Source: Acidovorax delafieldii
GTDB taxonomy: Bacteria; Pseudomonadota; Gammaproteobacteria; Burkholderiales; Burkholderiaceae_C
NCBI RefSeq assembly: GCF_007993815.1
Contig: NZ_VJWE01000014.1
Span: forward strand, 62,001-126,000
Length of the DNA: 64,000 nt
Direction: 5' to 3'
The notes beneath the pieces were generated by a model. That model ran no database searches. It saw only the letters and a program-made list of their open reading frames with translations, and was not told the origin of the DNA. The translations under genes and the position numbers were made by a program. The number at the start of each line of letters is the position of its first letter. The first letter of the stretch is position 1. Below, one piece after another: positions 58,473-64,000 of the stretch.

Positions 58473-60965
58473 ATGCCCGCTTTTGCCCTTGCCCCCCACC
58501 AGTTGCGTCTGACCATTGACCCCGCCACGCTGGGCTTTGCCAGCACCGCCGAGCTGCAAGACCTGCCCCTGCCCTGGATCGGGCAGGAGCGTGCCCAGGC
58601 CGCCGCGCAATTTGGCCTGGCGATGCAGCAGCCGGACTACCACCTGTTTGTGCTGGGCGAAGTGGGCAGCGGGCGGGCGTCACTGCTGCGCCAGGCCATG
58701 CAGGCCGAGGCCGCAAAACGCGCGGTGCCGCCCGACCTGTGCTACCTGCACCACTTTGACCAACCCGACCGCCCCCGCGCGCTGCGCCTGCCCGCAGGCG
58801 AGGGCCGCATGCTGCGTCAGGGTCTGGCCGACATGGCACGCAGCCTGCAGGCCGACATCCCCAAACGCCTGACCAGCCCCGACTTCAAGGCCGAGGCCGA
58901 GCGCATCGAGAAGACCTGGCAAACGCAAGAGAGCGAAGCCTTTGCAACGCTGGACGCATTTGCCGAGGCCCGCCAGTTCCGCCTGAGCCGCGAGGCCGGG
59001 CACATGGTGTTCACCCTCACCGGCCCCAAGGGCCAGCCGCTGACCGAAGGCGAGGCGCGCGCCCTGCCCCGCGAGCGCCGCGCCGAGATCGACGCCGCCG
59101 AGCAGGAGCTGCGCGCCGAGATCGCCAAGTTTCTCGAAACCACCCGCCCGCTGGAGCGCGCGCGCGACGACGCCCTGGCCGCCCTGCGCCGCCAGACCAT
59201 CAAGCCGCTGGTGGAGCACGCGCTGCACGGCATCCGCCAGGGCCTGCGCAAGCAGATCAAGGACACCGTCAAGCTCACGCACTGGCTCGACCAGGTGGAA
59301 CAGGCCGTGCTGGGCGACATCGACCTGTTCGAGCCCCTGGACGCTGAACGAGGTAGCGACCAGGGCGCCGATGCCGAAGACGACCGCAAGGACGCGCTCG
59401 ACGACCTGCTGGCCCGCTGCCAGGTGAACCTGGTGGTGGACAACCACGGCCGCACCGCCGCGCCCGTGGTGGTGGAAGACAACCCCACCCAGCGCACGTT
59501 GTTTGGCAGCATCGAACATGGCTCGGACGCCGATACCGTGCAGGCCGACCACACCAGCATCCACGCGGGCAGCCTGCTCAAGGCGCACGGCGGCTTCATC
59601 CTGCTGCACCTGCACGACCTGGCCGCCGAAGAAGGCCTGTGGCAACGCCTGCGCCGCTTTTTGCGGTGCGGCCGCCTGCAGATCGAGGAAGGCGGCGGCG
59701 GCCCAGGCCATGGCCCCGGCGGCGCCGTGGCGCTGCAGCCCGAGCCGGTGGATGTGGACGTGAAGATCGTGCTGATCGGATCGGTGGACGAGTACTACGC
59801 CTTGCAAGACGCCGACCCCGACGCCGCACGCCGCTTTCGCGTGAAGGTGGATTTTTCAGACCACTTTGCCGCCACCCCCGCCACCCACCACGCCACCGCC
59901 ATCCTGGTGGCCCAAGTCTGCAAAAAGCGCGGCCTGCCCCACTTCGGCCCCGACGCCGTGGCCCTGGTGCTGGAGCAGACCCACCGCGAGGCCGACGACC
60001 AGCGCCGCCAGAGCGCACGCTTTGCCCACACCGAAGCGCTGGCCATTGAAAGCGCCGCCCTGTGCAAGGCACACGGAGGCACCCTGGTGCAGGCCGCCGA
60101 TGTGTTGGCCGCCCTGGCCGCCCGCACCCAGCGCCACAACCAGCCCGAAGAAGAGCTGCACGACTCCATCACCGAGGGCGAGCGCCTGATCTCGCTGGCA
60201 GGCTCCATCACCGGCCAGATCAACGCCATGACGCAGATCGACCTGGGCGACTACCGCTTCGGCTTTCCGGTGCGCATCACCGCGCGCACCTTTGCCGGGC
60301 AAGAGGGCCTGCTCAACATCGAGCGCGAGGTCGATATGTCCGGCCCCATCCACGACAAGGGCGTGCTCATCCTGCACAGCTACCTCACCGCGCTGTTCAG
60401 CCACGTGGCGCCGCTGGCACTCAACGCGTCCATCGTGTTCGAGCAGGAATACAGCGGCGTGGAAGGCGACTCGGCCTCGTGCGCCGAGCTGTACGCGCTG
60501 CTGTCCAGCCTGTCAGGCCTGCCACTGCGCCAGGGCATTGCTGTGACCGGCGCACTGAACCAGCACGGCGAGGTGCTGCCCGTGGGCGGTATCAACGAAA
60601 AGATCGAAGGGTGGTTCCGCGCCTGCGCGACGGCGGGGCTGGACGGCACCCACGGCGTGCTGATCCCCGCCCGCAACCAGCGCCACCTGATGCTGGACCG
60701 CAGCGTGCTGGACGCGGTAGAGCGCGGGCTGTTCCACGTCTACACCATGGTGCATGTGAGCGAGGGGATTGCGCTGCTGACGGGGGAGGCGTCGGGGATG
60801 AGCCCGGCAGAGTTGCTGCAGGCGCAGGCGGATGAACTAGCCGGAGGCGCGGCCACGGTGGAGGACACGGTGATGCAGCGGGCAGAGGTGACGCTGCGGG
60901 CGTATCGGAGGGCTTGTCAGGTGGCGGGGGGTGCGCGGAGAGGGCAAGGGGCTCGGGGGCGATAG
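58473..60965 (+). CDS. Lon-related AAA+ protease (LonB/LonC-like)
   Basis: An 830-residue protein of the S16 Lon-related family, different from the LonA at 24094. It lacks the N-terminal LON domain; the AAA part has a P-loop-like GEVGSGRASLL (about 62-72), where the Lys is Arg, and an inserted helical region (about 130-290, rich in Arg/Glu/Ala). The C-terminal protease domain has the catalytic Ser in VEGDSASCAELYALL and Lys in GGINEKIEGWFRAC. The weak P-loop is usual for this subfamily. Substrates are unknown. The last 20 residues are Arg/Gly-rich and the gene ends where base composition falls. Confidence 0.9.
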   Translation: MPAFALAPHQLRLTIDPATLGFASTAELQDLPLPWIGQERAQAAAQFGLAMQQPDYHLFVLGEVGSGRASLLRQAMQAEAAKRAVPPDLCYLHHFDQPDRPRALRLPAGEGRMLRQGLADMARSLQADIPKRLTSPDFKAEAERIEKTWQTQESEAFATLDAFAEARQFRLSREAGHMVFTLTGPKGQPLTEGEARALPRERRAEIDAAEQELRAEIAKFLETTRPLERARDDALAALRRQTIKPLVEHALHGIRQGLRKQIKDTVKLTHWLDQVEQAVLGDIDLFEPLDAERGSDQGADAEDDRKDALDDLLARCQVNLVVDNHGRTAAPVVVEDNPTQRTLFGSIEHGSDADTVQADHTSIHAGSLLKAHGGFILLHLHDLAAEEGLWQRLRRFLRCGRLQIEEGGGGPGHGPGGAVALQPEPVDVDVKIVLIGSVDEYYALQDADPDAARRFRVKVDFSDHFAATPATHHATAILVAQVCKKRGLPHFGPDAVALVLEQTHREADDQRRQSARFAHTEALAIESAALCKAHGGTLVQAADVLAALAARTQRHNQPEEELHDSITEGERLISLAGSITGQINAMTQIDLGDYRFGFPVRITARTFAGQEGLLNIEREVDMSGPIHDKGVLILHSYLTALFSHVAPLALNASIVFEQEYSGVEGDSASCAELYALLSSLSGLPLRQGIAVTGALNQHGEVLPVGGINEKIEGWFRACATAGLDGTHGVLIPARNQRHLMLDRSVLDAVERGLFHVYTMVHVSEGIALLTGEASGMSPAELLQAQADELAGGAATVEDTVMQRAEVTLRAYRRACQVAGGARRGQGARGR

Positions 60966-61028
60966 GTGGCGCAGCGGCCCCCAAGATTGAATTCTCTAAG
61001 TCCCGCTGCTTGACAGCGATTTCGGTCA

Positions 61029-61053
61029 TACGCGTCTCGGATATGGACGCGTA
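61029..61053. other. Inverted repeat at the base-composition boundary
   Basis: TACGCGTC (61029-61036) and GACGCGTA (61046-61053) are perfect inverted repeats around nine bases. It lies in the 169-base gap between the Lon-related gene and the A+T-rich terminal gene. It could be an operator, a hairpin or a boundary scar. Confidence 0.4.
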
Positions 61054-61134
61054 CTATCGGCCAAAAGCGGTCACCTATGCAGCCTGATGAAAATCATGTG
61101 TTTTCATTTCTAGAAAAATAATCTATATAGGTCA

Positions 61135-64000
61135 TTAGGATATCTCTTGAGGATTTTCCCCGGAATTTCCTATCTCGCGTGTGAGTTCGCCTCCTCGGGC
61201 AATGAAATAGGCAATTTCGCGACTAGTGAAGACGGTCAGCTTCTCACTATTTTCCGCAATGAATTTTCCCAGTTTTCTAAAATAGTCAATTTCCATTTTT
61301 TTCTCATCCCGAAGTCTCCATACAAGCGAACTGTGACGAAAGAGACTGAACAAGTTATCGTTATGCTCAGTTCTTGAAAATTCTTTCCACAACACGGCCG
61401 TACATTGATCAAACAAATTCGGCAAAGTTTCGTTGTACAAATAATGATAGGCTTCAATCAACTTGTTTAGGTCGCGAACATCCATTGCATGCCCCTCGCC
61501 ATCGTCAATCTGAGCAATTTGCAGCATTGCCCGCATAATATTATATTCATTACCAACGGCATTTCCATCAACGATTTCCTGAAGTATTTTTTTCTTTTCA
61601 TTGGATTCCGTTGTACGTGTTGCACGGGCCAATGCTAACGTACTCGCTAGATTGTGATGCTTCTTCGTTCTTGCAGACATTTCCAGCTGAAGAAGCTTTC
61701 CATCTTTGTTTTTCTCTGTGTCGTCAATCGAAACATATATGGATTTTGCCTGCAGTCCCGAGGAAGTTTTTGTGGAAATATCCATGCACTCTTTTGCAGC
61801 ATCCATCGCCTTATTTTTTTCCTCTAGGCGCTCGTAACACATTGCAAGATTTAAGAGATATTCTTGCCTTGAGGGGCCCGGAATAGATGTTTTTGACCCC
61901 ATCAATTGCACATAAATATTCTTAGCCTTCTCCGCCTCGCCTGTCATTCGAAGTGCTTTTGCATACAGCCCATTTATAACCCAGAGATCTGAGACATCAA
62001 CTTGGTAATCATCAAAGATAGGCATCAAATCACCACAGAGGGAAACTATATCGCTCCAGCGATCCCCCGACATTAGTGCCGCACAGAATGATCCAGCCAA
62101 ATCGATTGCCTTTTTTTCTTCGGCCTTTCTTCTCCCCGCCAGTGCATTTCTAATATACCTCAACACTAAGACGGAAGCATTTCCAAGCCTCCATGCACCA
62201 AGATTTCTATCATCGAATTTGAAGCCTTTTTTTGATGATATTCCTTTTAATGACCAGTTATCTCCAAAATATAATGAAAAGGCTTTTGTATTTAATTTCT
62301 TTAGTTCCGTCGCGCTTAAAATGCTTGTTAAATAATCTCTGACCAGTCTTTTGACAACTAACGCACTACCCTCAGCCGCAACCTCACTTCCAACATTGGG
62401 AACCTCAACGGAGTCAACAAATGCCGATTCCACCAATATTATTGCGTGCTGCATGAAGAAGGGCGTTGCTCCATTAAATCTTTTTACCGAACTTAGCAAT
62501 TCGCCTCGGGGAAATTGAGCAAGTGCTTTGAGAAGTTCGAATGATCTTTTGACGCTTGGATCTGGAGACATGCGCAATTCGTCTATGGCATCTACAAGTC
62601 CCTGAGGGGCTAAATCCGACGAACTCCGCTTACCCGCCACATCCGCGTCCAAACTTAAGAGCTCATTGGTCCCAGTGAACTGCAAATTTCGCAAAGCTGC
62701 GTCAATTCGAGACGGCAGTCCATCTGTGTGGCGATGCAACTTCGCTATCAAGGCTGCCTGCGAGCCTTGTCTAGCCCAAGCCGCGTGGGTTGAAACATAT
62801 GTGGCCGTGTCTGCAAGATCTAGTGCCTGAAGTCTCACACACTTAATAGTGCTAGATGGCGGCTGTATTCTAGATTTCACAACTATGCGGAGGTTCGGAC
62901 AATATTGAAGCAACATGGCGCACATTTGCTCAACATCACCTTGAAGTTTTTTCCCCTCTTTGTCTCGCCCCTCATTTAAAGGCACATCGGCAAGCAGCAA
63001 TATGCAGTCGAGCTCTGCTGAGAGAAGGTCGAAAAATTTGGTAAATGAAACACCGATCTGCTCTTCGACAGCCACCCGAATATCGCTAGTTTCATAGCAA
63101 GCCTGCAAATCGAGTTGATAAACTGAAGCGGTGTCCAGGCGAGTTTTTATGAGAATAGATCTTAAAAATTCATCAGAACCCTGACCCCAATCAGCACTAA
63201 TCCATACTGGATGGCGTTGTTCAAGGCTTGCAATACATATTGCCTGCTCAGTCTTCCTAACTCTAGCATGAGCAGCACTTTCAGGAAGAATTTTCCTTAT
63301 GATTTGCAAAGCGCCAGATGAGTTTTCGGAATGGATTTTTTCACTTAAATTCACAGCTGCGTATTTTGAATCACCCGCAGTTGAATCGAAATCAAAATCA
63401 ACAGCGCCGGTCTCATGGTCTATATTCATTTGAAAATTCGGAACGATTTTCAAAGTGCCATCTTGACCCTTAATAGCAATTCTAGGCCACTGCCTAAAAC
63501 ATTTTCTTGAATTATTCTCTTCAATCCTAAAAACAGAATAGCCATGCAGTCGAGATGTTCCATTAGCGATCTCTTCTAGACCAAAGAGGGATGCAGATTG
63601 AATAAACCGGCGCGATGCTGAACCGCCCTCTGAAGTGGATACTAGTGCAGTGTCATGCATATGACCAAACATATGAGCATCGAAGCGGTGCGGCAAATAA
63701 ATCTCAGAGCGCCACTCCGACTGACTTCGATGACTCAGCCAGTCCAATGGGTGGTGGGTCACCAACACATTTGAGGAATTTTTTGCCGCCCACTCATCGG
63801 GCTGATTGTCAGTTACTGCAAGTAGTTGCCGTATATCAACATCCAGCTTACCCTTATAGTCGCCTCCGCGAAGTTGAAGCCATGCAGAGTTAAGCCCGAC
63901 TAGGCCGATATGCCTTTCGCCCATCGGAACGCGCAGAGAGATATCTCCAGGCAGAAGTCCATGTTTGGCATCGCCGGTAGAAATTCCGATCTCTGCAAGG
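61135..64000 (-). CDS. Metallophosphoesterase / STAND-NTPase-like / TPR protein (partial)
   Basis: Runs off the window end; about 955 codons are visible and the N-terminus is missing. An ATG at 63924 is in frame, but the frame stays open to 64000 with coherent sequence, so it is internal. Residues below count from that ATG. 1-130: C-terminal half of a calcineurin-like phosphoesterase, with GLVGLNSAWLQLRGG, the metal-binding HHPLDWL (57-63) and GHMHD (87-91). 220-410: a STAND-type NTPase module with Walker A-like VWISADWGQGSDEF (240-253, no Lys/Thr), Walker B-like DCILLLAD, sensor IVVKSR and the GLP motif in HTDGLPSRID. 640-900: helical repeats including TPR-like YAKALRMTGEAEKAKNIYV. It ends at a TAA. 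Codon use is A+T-rich, unlike its neighbours, suggesting transfer. It resembles conflict/anti-phage proteins; function is inference. Confidence 0.85.
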   Translation of the reverse strand, partial: LAEIGISTGDAKHGLLPGDISLRVPMGERHIGLVGLNSAWLQLRGGDYKGKLDVDIRQLLAVTDNQPDEWAAKNSSNVLVTHHPLDWLSHRSQSEWRSEIYLPHRFDAHMFGHMHDTALVSTSEGGSASRRFIQSASLFGLEEIANGTSRLHGYSVFRIEENNSRKCFRQWPRIAIKGQDGTLKIVPNFQMNIDHETGAVDFDFDSTAGDSKYAAVNLSEKIHSENSSGALQIIRKILPESAAHARVRKTEQAICIASLEQRHPVWISADWGQGSDEFLRSILIKTRLDTASVYQLDLQACYETSDIRVAVEEQIGVSFTKFFDLLSAELDCILLLADVPLNEGRDKEGKKLQGDVEQMCAMLLQYCPNLRIVVKSRIQPPSSTIKCVRLQALDLADTATYVSTHAAWARQGSQAALIAKLHRHTDGLPSRIDAALRNLQFTGTNELLSLDADVAGKRSSSDLAPQGLVDAIDELRMSPDPSVKRSFELLKALAQFPRGELLSSVKRFNGATPFFMQHAIILVESAFVDSVEVPNVGSEVAAEGSALVVKRLVRDYLTSILSATELKKLNTKAFSLYFGDNWSLKGISSKKGFKFDDRNLGAWRLGNASVLVLRYIRNALAGRRKAEEKKAIDLAGSFCAALMSGDRWSDIVSLCGDLMPIFDDYQVDVSDLWVINGLYAKALRMTGEAEKAKNIYVQLMGSKTSIPGPSRQEYLLNLAMCYERLEEKNKAMDAAKECMDISTKTSSGLQAKSIYVSIDDTEKNKDGKLLQLEMSARTKKHHNLASTLALARATRTTESNEKKKILQEIVDGNAVGNEYNIMRAMLQIAQIDDGEGHAMDVRDLNKLIEAYHYLYNETLPNLFDQCTAVLWKEFSRTEHNDNLFSLFRHSSLVWRLRDEKKMEIDYFRKLGKFIAENSEKLTVFTSREIAYFIARGGELTREIGNSGENPQEIS

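Noticed and set aside
63924-63924. ATG at 63924 as the true start of the MPE-STAND gene
   Set aside because: The frame continues upstream to the window end with protein-like sequence, and a phosphoesterase would need more N-terminal motifs.

Overview
The window reads as a 64 kb chromosomal piece of a high-G+C betaproteobacterium, most likely Comamonadaceae and Acidovorax-like. I infer this from the very G+C-rich third codon positions, the small Trp-rich protein next to a class I cytochrome c, the Bug-type solute receptors with TctDE, the tig-clpP-clpX-lon order, the hpnC/hpnD/hpnE squalene genes, and a dispersed ~60 bp repeat of a kind I recall from this family. No species can be fixed from the sequence alone. 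Nearly all genes are chromosomal housekeeping or metabolic genes. There are two visible drops in G+C: the polysaccharide-export cluster (about 4.0-8.5 kb) and, much more strongly, the last 3 kb (from about 61.0 kb).

Layout. 0-4 kb: two dihydroxy-acid dehydratases of different Fe-S type, back to back. 4-8 kb: a four-gene leftward polysaccharide-export operon (glycosyltransferase, ABC permease, short ABC ATPase, beta-propeller protein). 8.5-13 kb: Trp-rich small protein, cytochrome c, LapA-domain protein, acs, YqhA family. 13-16.7 kb: a Tat/lipoprotein intradiol-dioxygenase-like protein, a small periplasmic protein and a BaeSR-type two-component system whose kinase is split by a frameshift near a run of eight C. 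16.8-20 kb: class II and class I fumarases, divergent. 20-23.3 kb: exported hypothetical, murI, a YgjP-type metallopeptidase and an unknown acidic protein. 23.3-30.3 kb: tRNA genes (Leu, Gly, Cys, Gly, Leu) and the proteostasis block lon, clpX, clpP, tig. 30.3-34.8 kb: an RND efflux pair. 35-42 kb: hpnC, sdaA, a TRAP permease pair, hpnD and hpnE. 42-46.6 kb: two Bug-type receptors bracketing tctDE. 46.6-50 kb: FimV-like protein, DUF2788 and DUF2189 membrane proteins, HAD hydrolase. 50-57 kb: a 2-ketogluconate (kgu) operon with its own amino-acid-type ABC transporter and a PtxS-type operator. 57-61 kb: hemH and a Lon-related protease. 61-64 kb: an A+T-rich gene, cut by the window end, coding a metallophosphoesterase / STAND-NTPase-like / TPR protein.

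How the genes work together. The clearest operon logic is the kgu block: transporter, KguE, KguK and KguD, and a LacI regulator in one leftward transcript, with a perfect palindrome just upstream of the first gene. The RND efflux operon and hpnC are transcribed from two facing promoters that share one TetR-type palindrome. tig-clpP-clpX-lon form the usual chaperone/protease block. The most novel-looking item is the terminal MPE-STAND-TPR gene, which has the architecture of a conflict or anti-phage protein and a P-loop that lacks the usual Lys-Thr.
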